The notes beneath the pieces were generated by a model. It worked only from the letters and a program-made list of their open reading frames with translations, searched no databases and was not told the origin of the DNA. A DNA stretch of 64,000 nt, taken from positions 94,664,260 to 94,728,259 of the forward strand of contig OX328125.1 in the NCBI GenBank assembly GCA_946811695.1, in the 5' to 3' direction. Positions 11,086 to 22,559 of the stretch are shown piece by piece. Every line of letters begins with the position of its first letter. Within the stretch, counting starts at the first letter, position 1. Position numbers and translations under genes: made by a program. The stretch is from Gonocerus acuteangulatus (lineage: Eukaryota; Arthropoda; Insecta; Hemiptera; Coreidae).

Positions 11086-11142
<57 letters not shown>
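11086..11142. repeat. (TA)n microsatellite
   Basis: Pure TA run of about 55 bp ending in CACACACA. Confidence 0.95.
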
Positions 11143-11148
<6 letters not shown>

Positions 11149-11150
11149 TA

Positions 11151-12380
11151 GAGGTAAAGGTGGTAATATGAGCCCTGCATTTATTATGAGCCCCCTCAAT
11201 ATCTACTCATACAGCGGGATCACTTTGGCGGGGATAATTTTAAATGATAGTTCATTAAAGGCCCTCGCCACTGGAGTGTTCTCACTCAGTTGCAGCTGAT
11301 AGTTTGTGCGTAAAAATGGTTTGTCTGTTTCCTTGATCTAAAAACCTTTGAGAAGTAAGTAATTAGCTTATAATTACAGTTTATGTCCATTCAAAATCCT
11401 AGTTCCTTATTGACTAGTGTAGAGGACATTTCAGAGATTATTTCTGTGTAGATACAATGTAATTTTTAGAGTAAAAATGTATCGTTATGTGTGTTCGAAT
11501 TCCAACATGGCAAGGGTTGTAATATGAGCTCCCGAACTTAAGGGCTCCGTAATTTTCACAGAGTGGCTTACCAATAGTGTGAAAGTAATTGAATTGAGCA
11601 CCCATTTACAGGAGATGGTTTCATTGGAAGAGCTTGGTTCGACCACTTCATGAATCGCCACAAGAATGTTTCGTCTGTTTTGAAACCAGCTGCAACATCG
11701 TTTTCCAAACCTTATGGATTTAGCAATTTCTTCGCTATCCAGGAAGCCGAGTACGCCAAACACAACTATCCAGCTGATAGGGTGTTTAATGTGGACGAGA
11801 CTGGAATATCAGTAGTTCCCGCGAATCATTGGATTGAGAGTAAAGAACCTTTGTACCTCCGTTCATGATTTTCCCCCGGAAAAACATGGGCCTATTTTTA
11901 TCAGATAACCTCGGAGAACTGTGTGTACAACGCATAATCTGCGAAATGTGGGCACAAAATGACTGCGTTGGATTTGACAAGAATGTTTACGTTTGTGATT
12001 TTTGCAAATAGAAGAGAAAGTCATAAAGCAATTAAATGGCTCCTTAATAACGCTTTCCAAATTACTTCATAAATTATTTTCTACTTTGTAATGCTTTTTG
12101 AAGATTTTCTAATAAATGAAAATGTCATACATAAGTCATTTTATTTCTCTTTCTAAGGGGCCCATATTACCAGCACGAAAAGATTTAATAACAAATTGAC
12201 ATTTGTCAAATTTCTTTTTTTTTTTCATATACTTAAAACTACCGAAAAAGTTCTTATTTTATAAATATGTTCACAAATAATTGTAGTTAATTCTATGAAC
12301 GAATATTCTAAAAAAACTTCATAGGCAATTACGGAAAAAGGGAAAAACAAATTGGGGGCTCATATTACCACCTTCTCCTC
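11151..12380 (+). mobile_element. pogo/Tigger-like DNA transposon remnant
   Basis: Terminal inverted repeats: left GAGGTAAAGGTGGTAATATG, right (complement) GAGGAGAAGGTGGTAATATG, flanked by TA on both sides, the target expected of Tc1/mariner/pogo elements. About 1.23 kb, far too short for an intact element. A partial transposase frame lies inside. An internal near-copy of the terminal motif (GTTGTAATATGAGCTCC) is at about 11517. Confidence 0.75.
11597..11868 (+). pseudogene. pogo/Tigger-type transposase fragment
   Basis: An open stretch of about 90 codons. GRAWFDHFMNRH resembles the end of the CENP-B-type DNA-binding region, and RVFNVDETGISVV matches the block holding the first catalytic Asp of the DDE domain. 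The second and third catalytic blocks are missing, and the frame stops soon after SKEPLYLRS. Family assignment is by motif only. Confidence 0.65.
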
Positions 12381-12388
12381 TATATATA

Positions 12389-12522
12389 TCGACATCCAGG
12401 GTGCAGCGAGATTTTCCCAACGAGCCGTGAGGTGAGAAAATTCCTGCCGCCGGATGGGAGTTGAACCCACCATCTCCCGCTTATGAGTCCAAGGCACTAG
12501 CCATTAGACCACGAAAGACCCC
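12389..12522 (-). mobile_element. tRNA-derived SINE, family A (copy 2, 3'-truncated)
   Basis: Minus strand: GGTCTAATGGCTAGTGCC (A box), an anticodon-like TCATAAG loop, GGGTTCAACTCCC (B box), then the body through GCTGCACCCTGGATGTCG. The GCGCCG tail and poly-A are missing. It abuts the right end of the pogo-like element. Confidence 0.8.
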
Positions 12523-13156
12523 CTGTTCATTGAATTATAAGGATTTTTTAAAACAAAATGCATAATTGTTCATCATTTTCGAAAAAAATTAATATATTTC
12601 TTAAAAATCCTACGTACTTTACCAGATTTAACCTTCTTCTATCGAAATAATTTTAGTTTTCATTCTAGAATAAAAATGCCGCATGCAGACTATCGCCCAT
12701 GAAAAATAAGGGTTTCCATTCGTCAGGCACTGTATCGCCATTTTTTTCGAAGAATTGAATTTCTTTTTTTGGTACTTGTACATCCCATGTAAAACGTTTG
12801 CTATATAGAATTGAAAAATATTGATTTATTTTTTATCTATAAATACAAGAAAGTGATTTTAATTTTGAATGCACTAGGTAGTATTAACCCTTAACACTTT
12901 CGCTGCGGGTCATTACGGAAGACACTAGTGCTTAGAAATGTCCTATCACAAGGACACTCCTCCATTACTTTTCCCTTTAGATTCAAAAGCCTTCGTAAAT
13001 GGAGAGGATTCACTTTTGCAGCTTCTGGTAAAGACAGTTGCCTTTAGTATTGTTTCGAATTTGCAACAGAGTTTTTCGTTTTCGAATTGGCAGACTGGAA
13101 GATTTTTTACGATTTGCTTATGAAAAAAAAAATGTCTAAATGAAAAATTCAACTGA
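12523..13156. other. No recognised feature
   Basis: AT-rich. A 61-codon frame at 12938-13123 has no recognisable motif. Confidence 0.45.
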
Positions 13157-14232
13157 AAAATGCACCCGATCCTGAGGCATCCCCAAACCAAAGACAGCCG
13201 CAGCGAAACCAGGACTTAAGATCTGCTGAGAACCTGAGGCATTCCCAAACCAATGACAGCCGCAGCGAAACCAGGACTTAAGATCTGCTGAGAACCTGAG
13301 GCATCCCCAAACCAATGACAGCCGCAGCGAAACCAGGACTTAAGATCTGCTGAGAACCTGAGGCATCCCCAAACCAATGACAGCCGCAGCGAAACCAGGA
13401 CTTAAGATCTGCTGAGAACCTGAGGCATCCCCAAACCAATGACAGCCGCAGCGAAACCAGGACTTAAGATCTGTTGAGAACCTGAGGCATTCCCAAACCA
13501 ATGACAGCCGCAGCGAAACCAGGACTTAAGATCTCCTGAGAACCTGAGGCATTCCCAAACCAAACCAATGACAGCCGCAGCGAAACCAGGACTTAAGATC
13601 TGCTGAGAACCTGAGGCATCCCCAAACCAATGACAGCCGCAGCGAAACCAGGACTTAAGATCTGCTGAGAACCTGAGGCATCCCCAAACCAATGACAGCC
13701 GCAGCGAAACCAGGACTTAAGATCTGCTGAGAACCTGAGGCATCCCCAAACCAATGACAGCCGCAGCGAAACCAGGACTTAAGATCTGCTGAGAACCTGA
13801 GGCATCCCCAAACCAATGACAGCCGCAGCGAAACCAGGACTTAAGATCTGCTGAGAACCTGAGGCATCCCCAAACCAATGACAGCCGCAGCGAAACCAGG
13901 ACTTAAGATCTGCTGAGAACCTGAGGCATTCCCAAACCAATGACAGCCGCAGCGAAACCAGGACTTAAGATCTGCTGAGAACCTGAGAAGACTAGACACG
14001 GCTGTATTCGATATAATGCACCCGATCCTGAGGCATTCCCAAACCAATGACAGCCGCAGCGAAACCAGGACTTAAGATCTGCTGAGAACCTGAGAAGACT
14101 AGACACGGCTGTATTCGATATAATGCACCCGATCCTGAGGCATTCCCAAACCAATGACAGCCGCAGCGAAACAAGGACTTAAGATCTGCTGAGAACCTGA
14201 GAAGACTAGACACGGCTGTATTCGATATAATG
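13157..14232. repeat. 62-bp satellite with 107-bp higher-order unit
   Basis: About 13 units of 62 bp (CCTGAGGCATCCCCAAACCA, ATGACAGCCGCAGCGAAACC, AGGACTTAAGATCTGCTGAG) from 13170 to about 13981, with one 5-bp duplication near 13560. The block changes to a 107-bp unit (starts 13982, 14089, 14196) in which a 62-bp unit alternates with GAAGACTAGACACGGCTG plus TTCGATATAATGCACCCGAT. Minus-strand frames of 68-96 codons are artefacts, since 62 is not a multiple of three. Confidence 0.97.
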
Positions 14233-14744
14233 TATCGATTGCTTCAGAGAATGTCCTTCCTCGACTTGGGGTCGGCCGGTGACAATGACCCTCCTTCCGA
14301 ATCATCTACTTCCGCCTTCGGCTGTCAATAATTTTACACACTCCTTCTATTTACACACCGTCCACTCAATACCTCTTACACACTTCTGTATACTCTCAGT
14401 CACTCCCTGCAGCCCTTCAGTAATGCTCTGACGGCGAGTATTAGGTGTGTATTTAGCAATATTTATGTCTTTATACACATATTTGTCTGTTGGTTCACAA
14501 TCCGGCTCAAAAATGAACTGATATTAATGAAATGTAACGAAAAAATACTTGGTGGGATTTAAAATGTCTAGTGCGTTAACCAGCAGAATCCACTGCTGTG
14601 CTGCTGCACGTCACACTTCTGGAAAAAGGTTGCGGAGTTTAATGCTGTTTTATTTACTAATACGTATTCTAGCTGATATTAAAAATACGTTTTCTAGCTA
14701 TCATTAACAATTATAAGATGTAGTGTTCAATTTACTGAATATTA
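14233..14744. other. No recognised feature
   Basis: A CT-rich patch at about 14280-14420. GTTAACCAGCAGAATCC at about 14576 is shared with 9584 and 34131. Confidence 0.45.
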
Positions 14745-14752
14745 TTTATTAC

Positions 14753-15735
14753 TAGGGAACGGATGTTCATGTAATATAAAATTGAAAATATGTACATACA
14801 TATTTAACTATTAATATGTAATAAAACATTGAAAATATGTAGTAAAAAATACAATAAAATATTGAAAAGAAAAGCATAGATAACTAGTACGAACTCTGTT
14901 ATTATAAATGGAAAGAACAAAAGTTGAAAATATATAGAACAAAATGATTAAAAGTCTATAACATATTGAAAAAAAGCATAATTGAAAATTAAGAGATCAT
15001 TTTAAAAGGGGGAAAAAGAAGTTGAAAATTTCTACAGATGAACATTATTTTGGAAAATTGTATGCAACAAAATGCATTTTTAAATTGTCTAATGTGTAAT
15101 GACGCCGGTCTGATATAATAAGGGAGTATATAGTGGTGGGGTCACCGATCAGGCCCATACTTCTGGTGATTTTTTTGCATCGAAAAATAGTCGACAAGTG
15201 TCTGAGCCTTTCGCCCAATGCGCTTTAGGAGTTAAGAAATAAAATAAAATAAGTTGATAATTCATTATTTTGTATTTCGAGTTTGGAAAATTATATCGGC
15301 ATGATTCTTTCGCTTATTCGCTTGTTTTAGAGAGTAGATTAAAGGAACAGTACAAATGTTAAACAATAGTTTGTTATATATTTGCTTTTAAACGCATCTG
15401 CTCCTAGACCATTAGCGCCGGGGAAGCATGGCTGCCAGCCACCTTTGCTTCTTCCAATTAGAAAAGACACAGTGATCTAGACTCAATGGGTAAAGCATTA
15501 TTTTCTTTCTCGGTTTTCCCTTTATATTTTCATTAAAAAATAAAAACAATACAAAAATATGTAGCAAAATATGTATTTATGGCAGAATATGTAAAAATAT
15601 GGATTTTTGACAAAATATGTAAAATAAAAACCTGTTTAAATTATTTAAAATCACTTAAAACGTGCAGAATCCCATAAAAAATTTCGATTTGAGAATCACA
15701 AAAAAATATGTAAATACATGAACATCCGTTCCCTA
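14753..15735. mobile_element. hAT-type MITE, 983 bp
   Basis: Perfect terminal inverted repeats of about 21 bp starting TAGGGAACGGATGTTCATG, flanked by an 8-bp direct duplication TTTATTAC (14745-14752 and 15736-15743). An 8-bp duplication and a TAGGG start are hAT hallmarks. The interior is AT-rich with many AATATGTA words and no transposase frame. Confidence 0.75.
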
Positions 15736-15745
15736 TTTATTACTA

Positions 15746-16285
15746 TTAATTCTTCTCACAAATATTTAAATTAAAACATATTTAAATTAAAACATACTTT
15801 CTTATGGTCAGAAATGCATAAATTATTGTTAGCAAAAGCATTTTTGATAAAAATAAACATTTTTATTATGCCTAATATCCGACTCTCCTAAAAAGAAAAA
15901 ACACAACGGTTTTTTTTTAGTCGTTTTGATCCTAAATCATGTAATCACCACGTTTTTCGTTTCAAATATAAACTTGATATTTCCGTGACAATAATAATTC
16001 TTAATAGGTGCAAGAAAATATAGTTCATTTTTGACAGCAGAATGGTTATTATTCCCAAACGCAAAACATTTTGACCTGAAACATTAGTCTAAACTGGCTT
16101 AAATCAATTTATTGCATTATAAAACCTATTTTGTTTAATATTATGTCTACAACCGTATATATATAAATATGAATATAAAATATACATGTAAATTAATGAA
16201 AATACGAAATAAAAAAATAATTGAAGGGGTCGGGTCAAAATAACTATAGCTGCTCTATGAAAGATATTAAATATGTGACTATCAG
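15746..16285. other. No recognised feature
   Basis: AT-rich; no motif-bearing frame or terminal repeat seen. Confidence 0.5.
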
Positions 16286-16660
16286 TCAGAGATGGGCATA
16301 ATTTTATTTATAAATAAAAATACGAATTTATTTCTACTTCATATATTTGTGAATACGAATATAAATAAATTTGTATTCATGATTGTGAATACGAATTTAT
16401 TCTTATTCACATATATTAAATATAAAAATACAAATAAAATTTTATTCGCAAATTTTTCTGCGAATAAAAATAAATTCACAGAATAAATTGTAAATAATCA
16501 CAAAAAATGAGAATATTTACAAAAAATCAAGTGATTACAAAAAAAAATCACATTGAAATATACGAATAAAAATTTATTCATATTATAATTTGTGAATAAA
16601 AATGTATTCACAATAAAATTCGCAAATAAATCATGAATTTATTCGTATTAAAATGATATT
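16286..16660. repeat. hAT-like leader plus cryptic AT repeat
   Basis: CAGAGATGGGCATAATTTT opens a stretch of about 350 bp built of variants of GAATAAAAAT/ATTTATTCG. The CAGNGNTGGGCA start matches the hAT-type end at 48931, but no right end was found. Confidence 0.45.
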
Positions 16661-16767
16661 ACGATATTACGTATTGATCATAAAGAGGTGTATTTTTAAT
16701 TAAACTTGACCTAAGAATTATACAATATATATATATAGGTATATATAAATGTATATAAAAAAAAAAA

Positions 16768-17040
16768 TCAGTCCCGTAACAGGCCACAAGGGCCCTGAGG
16801 GGCAGATACTGTAGAGGTATCTGATTCTTGACCATACGGCACACTAGGGAGATAGTGTGGTCAACACTATGCTCCGGCCGCCTGATTTCCCCCTTGGCTG
16901 CTTCGACTGCTAGAGTCATTTAGCACCCAAGGTACCCGTAGGCAGCACTAGAACAAAAAATCTTTAGTGCTTGATTGGGTTTTGAACCTGGTCCTCCAGT
17001 TCATTAGTCGAATGCTCTACCACTGAGCTAACCTCGCCCC
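16768..17040 (-). mobile_element. tRNA-derived SINE, family D (copy 1)
   Basis: Minus strand: GGGGCGAGGTTAGCTCAGTG and GTAGAGC (A box), then CAGGTTCAAAACCC (B-box-like), followed by a body of about 200 bp ending GTGGCCTGTTACGGGACTG. TA-rich sequence adjoins both ends. Distinct from family A in head and body. Confidence 0.8.
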
Positions 17041-17706
17041 CATATATGTATATATATACATAATATATAAAGTTTTCAAACATTCTGTCATGTGGACCCT
17101 CAACAGCAACATTTCTTCAAAAAGTACTAAAAAGCGGTACTTATTTGGAGGCAAAAAATGCAGAGGCAAGTTTGGATTAAATTTTACAATTATGTATTAA
17201 AAAGCTTTTATATATAAAAACACATAAAATTAGTCCAAAGCCACCTTTGGTTTTAAATTATTTTGATTAAGAACCCATTTCAATCCCATAACCATATTTT
17301 CTATATAAATTAGTAATAATATGACCTATTATATATAATTTTTTCAAAATTATTAAAGATGCGTCTTTCAAAATATTTAGATTCAAAATTTATTTTTTAT
17401 TTTGAAAATAATTTTATATCCTCATAACCTACAAAGTGTTGCGTGTCATTTGAAAGGGCATATAAAGAGCTAACCATTGACACCTTTTCCGTGCTTGTAA
17501 CGTTAATGGGAGAGGAGTTATGACCATTTAAATGTTTTGACAAAACGAGATTTTGACCGCTTTTTGAAAACTTTACATGGCCGTATTTTCGAAACAGTTT
17601 TAGACAAAAATTTGAAATTTGGGATTTTTATTTGTCCCAAGCGCCTACCTATATACCTATTGGGTGTACCAATTTTCATTAATATCTGAATGGGCTAGGT
17701 AAAAAA
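17041..17706. other. AT-rich region without gene
   Basis: No motif-bearing frame. ACCAATTTTCATTAATATCT resembles leaders of dispersed repeats. Confidence 0.45.
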
Positions 17707-18312
17707 GTGCATAGATTTAACATGGACAGACCGACATGTACACAGTGTAACACACCGCTGACTATAAAGCACATACTTACTGAATGTTTACAGCGACAAA
17801 ACTATGACTTACCTTACAATATGACTGAATTACTCGGCGATGGAAGCAAATATATAGATAGCATACTGAACTACCTCAACAAGACCAACCTCCTAAACAA
17901 ATTATAATTATAATTAAACATGAACAAATTATAACAGGACATACACACATATATGTGTATGTATTTTATTTGTCTTAAAATGTTAAAACTATACAGCCGT
18001 ACTATACTAAAATCTTACATTTGACAATATAAAACTAACAGGAGTGTGAAACCTCCTTCAACCAACTTAATTGATTATTTGTATAAACTGTATGCATTAT
18101 TATAATATTGATTTTTCATATATTCAAGTATATTGTAATATTGTATTCTCTTATAAATAGATGTGTATATAAATTTCAATTTGTATATTTGGGCAAAAAT
18201 GTGTAAAATAAGATTGTATTTAATTAGATGTAATTTTCGTATGTATATTATATATGTAATTTTTGTTCTGAGCGAGTCGCCTTAGTTACGGTCGCTCATA
18301 AATAAATAAACT
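17707..18312 (+). pseudogene. I-like LINE ORF2 C-terminus and 3' end
   Basis: The last 66 codons of an ORF2 related to the element at 22187-28145: CTQCNTPLTIKHILTEC here against CPICNTFLTIKHLLTDC there, then a shared TELLGDGSKYIDS-type ending. The stop is at about 17907, followed by about 400 bp of 3' UTR ending GTCGCCTTAGTTACGGTCGC and TCATAAATAAATAAA, like the 3' end of the full-length element. 5'-truncated and inactive. Confidence 0.8.
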
Positions 18313-18339
18313 TATCATCACTTCTCATTCACCTAAACG

Positions 18340-18600
18340 ATCCAAAGATATAAAACTTTTCCTCCTCCGAGGTCTCCCCTAGATGAGAGGCGTGTGTCAC
18401 CAAGTTTAAGATGAGATGGAATGTAAGGAGCAAGGGCGAGCCGGTACGTCGACCCCGGAAGCTGGGCAGATCAATGCGGAGACCCGATGTCACGTGACTG
18501 TTGGGGTAGGCCTAGGAGGATTGGGTGGGGTACACCCCCCCTCCCTACCCCTCTCTGTCGCCATGTCCCCCTCGGGGGGGGGGGGGGGGGTCAGCATACG
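18340..18600. other. GC-rich patch with 17-base G run
   Basis: Composition is clearly above its surroundings, with a pure G run at 18574-18590 and C-rich tracts upstream. No recognisable gene; possibly the start of an unrecognised element. Confidence 0.4.
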
Positions 18601-18646
18601 CATAGATTCTTGAGGAAATTAATTTTAACAATCTCAAAAACATCTT

Positions 18647-18687
18647 ATTACTTGTTTATAAAGGTCCATTTTATTTATACATGCATA

Positions 18688-18727
<40 letters not shown>

Positions 18728-18765
18728 TATGCATGTATAAATAAAATGGACATTTATAAACAAGT

Positions 18766-18768
<3 letters not shown>
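18647..18768. repeat. Hairpin: 42-bp arms around (TA)n
   Basis: CTTGTTTATAAAGGTCCATT through ATACATGCATAG is mirrored after about 35 bp of TA by CTATGCATGTATAAATAAAA through TTTATAAACAAG, with very few mismatches. A second TA run begins just outside at 18771. Confidence 0.9.

Positions 18769-18770
<2 letters not shown>

Positions 18771-18819
<49 letters not shown>
18771..18819. repeat. (TA)n microsatellite
   Basis: Pure TA run of about 49 bp. Confidence 0.95.
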
Positions 18820-18823
<4 letters not shown>

Positions 18824-19125
18824 TTATAGTTATACATATTTCACAGATTAAGACAAGAAAGACAGATTAAAATCCTTAATTTACTTAACTACATAATATT
18901 ATTTATATAATTTATTTATTTAAATTTTAACGTCCATTAATTATTTATATAAATTAGAAAAAGTAGATATTTCTATCATTGTGGATGATCCTCATGTATA
19001 TGTTATAATAATAATAAGTAATGTAAGTATATACATTCTTAATGTACACGTAAGAATATATACATAATATACTTAATGCATGTATAATTTAAGGTGTACA
19101 TTGCCATGAAGTAATAAACGAAAAA

Positions 19126-19126
<1 letters not shown>
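18820..19126. other. No gene; possible SINE tail remnant
   Basis: AT-rich. TTTAAATTTTAACGTCCATT at about 18921 is the complement of the family C SINE 3' end (AATGGACGTTAAAA). Confidence 0.4.

Positions 19127-19178
<52 letters not shown>
19127..19178. repeat. (TA)n microsatellite
   Basis: Pure TA run directly abutting the 3' end of the next SINE. Confidence 0.95.
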
Positions 19179-19179
<1 letters not shown>

Positions 19180-19182
<3 letters not shown>

Positions 19183-19509
19183 TCCCGTGACAGGCCACGA
19201 GGGCCCTAAGGGGCAGATACTATAGAGGTATCTTGACCATACGGCACACTAGGGAGATAGTGTGGTCAGTACTATGCTCCGCCCGCCTGATTTTCCCCTT
19301 GGCTACTTCGACTGCTTCAGTCAATAGCACCAAGGAACCCATTAATAAATTAATTAAAGGCTGGGTTGGCCTAGGGAAGGTCAGGGAGGCCGAATTCAAC
19401 CCGTGATCGAAGACACTAGAAGAAAAAATCATTTTAGTGCTTGCTCGGGATTTGAACTCAACTCCTCCAACTTATGAGTCCAGTGCTCTACCACTGAGCT
19501 AACCTTGCC

Positions 19510-19511
<2 letters not shown>
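19180..19511 (-). mobile_element. tRNA-derived SINE, family D (copy 2)
   Basis: Minus strand: GGGGCAAGGTTAGCTCAGTG, an anticodon-like ACTCATAAG loop, GAGTTCAAATCCC (B box), then the same body as 16768-17040 plus about 60 bp extra (CCTTCCCTAGGCCAACCCAG region). (TA)n abuts both ends. Confidence 0.85.

Positions 19512-19512
<1 letters not shown>

Positions 19513-19562
<50 letters not shown>
19513..19562. repeat. (TA)n microsatellite
   Basis: Pure TA run abutting the 5' end of the SINE. Confidence 0.95.
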
Positions 19563-19570
<8 letters not shown>

Positions 19571-19776
19571 AAATCAAGTTCAAAGCACAAATAATCATTG
19601 TTTTGCCTTGAGACTTAATTTTGATCATGGTAAAAGCTAAGCGAATCGGAAATTAAAGCCTTCTAAATGGTATTGGAGATTCTGGCGGTAATATTACGTT
19701 GAACACTAATAATAAAACACTGGACAATTATAAGACACGGAAAATAGTATTTTTATTTATATTTTATTTTATTTTA

Positions 19777-19948
19777 TTTTTTACGGCGCATCGACATCTG
19801 GGCCATTCCCCCCCAGGGATGCAGCCAGGAACTTTGTCAAAGAGCTGTGAGATGAGAAAATTCTTGCCGCGGCGCGCCGGTGGGAATTGAACCCACCATC
19901 TCCTACACGATAATGCAAGGCGTTAACCACTAGATCACGGGGAGACCC
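19777..19948 (-). mobile_element. tRNA-derived SINE, family A (copy 3)
   Basis: Minus strand: GGGTCTCCCCGTGATCTAG, TGGTTAACGCC, GGGTTCAATTCCC (B box), then the body and tail CAGATGTCGATGCGCCGTAA. It lies within a duplicated segment; the matching SINE in the other copy is 30551-30632, shortened by an internal deletion. Confidence 0.85.
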
Positions 19949-20478
19949 GGGAATGTGTAATTATCAAAATCATTTACGAATAGTTAACATAGTATGGTTA
20001 TGTCGGGAACATAAATAAATATGGAATAGAATGTAATATCTACAAAAAGAAACACAACGCTATCTACCGGATGCGAATGCAACCAAGATCAAAGATCATT
20101 AGAGAGTTGTATGCATGAATTTACTTATACCACTATCTATTCAAAGAACTAATCTATTGACGTTTAATAAGCATATATTTTGTTTTGTTTTGCAATAAGA
20201 AATATTGTGGTCAATAATTGAATCGTTTATTTCAGAAACCCGTTAATTACACTTTTTAAAATGTTGGGAAAACTTAAATAAACTTCCTAATGTAAAATAA
20301 ATGAAGGTTTTTACTTGAGAAAACATCAAAGTGTTTCTTATTGTATTACAAAAACAAATAATGCTTGAGGTTAATTTTTAAAATTAGGAAGTTTTTTTAG
20401 GTTTTTTTTTAATTCAAAAATGTGCACTTGAAGGGTTTCTGAAATAAACGATTCAGTTGAGATAAAAAATGTCCTACA
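19949..20478. repeat. Dispersed repeat copy A, with internal palindrome
   Basis: Matches 30633-31357 in the same orientation (GTGTAATTATCAAAATCAT, ACACAACGCTATCTACCGGA, CGTTTAATAAGCATATATTT). The second half (about 20217-20465) is a foldback: AATCGTTTATTTCAGAAACC pairs with GGTTTCTGAAATAAACGATT. Probably a MITE-like unit copied with the adjacent SINE. Confidence 0.8.
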
Positions 20479-20529
20479 AAGCAAGAAAACACAGACAAAA
20501 AAGAAAGTTTCTCCACCTACTGGGCCTGC

Positions 20530-20790
20530 CAAAAAAAAAAACACATTTCAAATACGCTATCGCAGCGCTGCCTACTCGATCACATGTGAACCTAATCTAT
20601 CCAAGCGTTAACAAAACACAAATAAATGAATTTTATTTTTAAAAAAATGTATCGGATCAAATTGTAAATCTGAACCGTTCGCAAAATCAATTTAAATACA
20701 CACAAAACCTTTTATCAATATTGGCCGAGCCGTTGAGAAGGAGTTATTTTACAAACACAAACACAGAAGAGTTTTATTTATAAAGATTAG
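20530..20790. repeat. Possible dispersed repeat
   Basis: ATTGGCCGAGCCGTTGAGAA and GTTTTATTTATAAAGATTAG are motifs commonly seen at ends of dispersed arthropod repeats. No second copy was recognised in this window. Confidence 0.3.
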
Positions 20791-22173
20791 AAATGGCATC
20801 AAATCTACACTCAAAATTTGTAAAATCACACAAAAAAAACGAATTTAATCTATATTCTGATGATGAATTCCTTGATGTTATTATTGAAATTTTTGATTCT
20901 TATAAATTGAAATGATAAACGACAAAGTGATTTCTCTATAATATACTAAATTAAGAAAAGTAAATAACGAGGAATAATATATAACCGCCATAAAATATAT
21001 TGGGAAAATACATTCCCGTTAGAACACCTTCAAACCATTATGATGCTTTTCTGCATGGAGATGTTGTATTGCAGGTTTAGTCGTAGGTTACGCCGTCTAT
21101 TTCTGAACTGAGGCTATTCATAAATAAATGGATTTCCCATTCATATTGTATAGGGGTTTTTTTTCTGTTATTCTTTGAATATAGTTTCTTTTCATGTTTG
21201 CACAATTGTGATTATTTTTTCGTCCTACCTCTTCTTTCCATAAGACAAATATAATAAATTATTTATTAAAGCTATGATACGAACCATTTTTATTTCGAGC
21301 CAAAATGTTGGCAAAATACAGAACTCATTTTCTTGTAAAAAAAGTTTTTCGCATCAACAACGGTCAACGATCTCCTCTCAATGGATGAGCTAATTTTGTT
21401 TATGCGGGTTTGACATTTAACGAACTCTAATCTAAAAATAATTTAATTCAACAAGAATCTATTATTTTATATATTTTATAGCTATCATTTTTTAAAACTA
21501 ATAATCCAGAATATTAGTTTGCTATGAAAATATGATTTTACATACCTTCGATTAAGTTATGGGAATTTCTATCTTCCCATTGTTGTTTTCGATCTGACCT
21601 ACATTACACCTCGTTTAGCACCTACATTACTTTGAAAATTAAAACATTGATTTATTTAGTTACTTTAACTTTTAATATATACACAATTTTCTAATTATTA
21701 TTTGTAGATCATGGCCAAAATTTTAACTTAGGCCAAATTGTATAATTTTTATATTTCCTAATTGTATTTTATTAATTAATTTTTCTTTTTTTTTGTTACA
21801 GGTAAGTACTCAAATAAAAAATGTCTGGGATATTTATGTGTATAAGTATTCCGATATGGAGTATTCCAGGTGATGTATTAATGAGTAGATGTAATAAATA
21901 AATTGATTAAAATAATTTATGTTTTATTTATAATATTTTAGTAGGGCCGATTCATTACCTACTTGGTTGTGATTTATTTTGTAAAACAAATGTATAAATC
22001 ATTCTATATTTTATATTTTATTAATTTAATTAAATCATTAGGCGGGGTGCAGATTGGTGGGGTCTCATTTCAACAATAATACATGAAAACCACTGTTCAA
22101 TATTTGCAAATTACATGATGAAGTTTAATGTAAAAAGCTAAAAAATCCATTGCTTATTTTATATTTATTACTT
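20791..22173. other. Apparently unique AT-rich sequence
   Basis: No terminal repeats, tandem arrays or motif-bearing frames. It contains the joined splice-site motif at 21781-21807 and the left target-site duplication of the LINE at 22174. Confidence 0.45.
21781..21807 (+). promoter_or_regulatory. Candidate recursive splice site (zero-length exon)
   Basis: A pyrimidine tract of about 14 bases runs into GTTACAG and directly into GTAAGT (junction after 21801). CTAAT and TTAATTAAT upstream could serve as branch points. This is the ratchet-point consensus described for long Drosophila introns, (Y)nNCAG|GTAAGT. Function is inferred; no flanking exon was found. Confidence 0.4.
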
Positions 22174-22559
22174 ACAATTAGTTTATTTATTTATTTATTT
22201 GTTTATTAGTGAGACCGCGACAAGGGCAATTCATCACTTAAAATACATACATAAGAATAAACAATAGTAAACAATTGTTAACAAATTTGAAAATGAAATA
22301 ATTAAAAAAATGGAAAAATAAAAAAAATAAAAATTACGAATACAATTTGCATAGACTATAAAATGGTACGAACAATACAGAGGCAGATAGGGCAGTCTGT
22401 AAATAGAATTATAGACTTAGATCTTTATGAATTTGAAATCATAGTTCATACGTATTAATGATAGGAGGTCGTAAAGAGAAAAATATATATACATACACAT
22501 ATACACATACACAAACAGATAAGCTCGTATACAAACATAGAAAGCCATATACGTATACG

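Noticed and set aside
13170..13990. Hammerhead motif in the 62-bp satellite (CTGAGGC and GCGAAACC present)
   Set aside because: A9 of the first core is C and I could not form stems I-III in the right order.
13402..14305. Overlapping minus-strand ORFs of 68-96 codons with repeated WFRCGCHWFG-type units
   Set aside because: They are translations of the 62-bp satellite; the frame rotates with each unit, so no conserved protein repeat exists.
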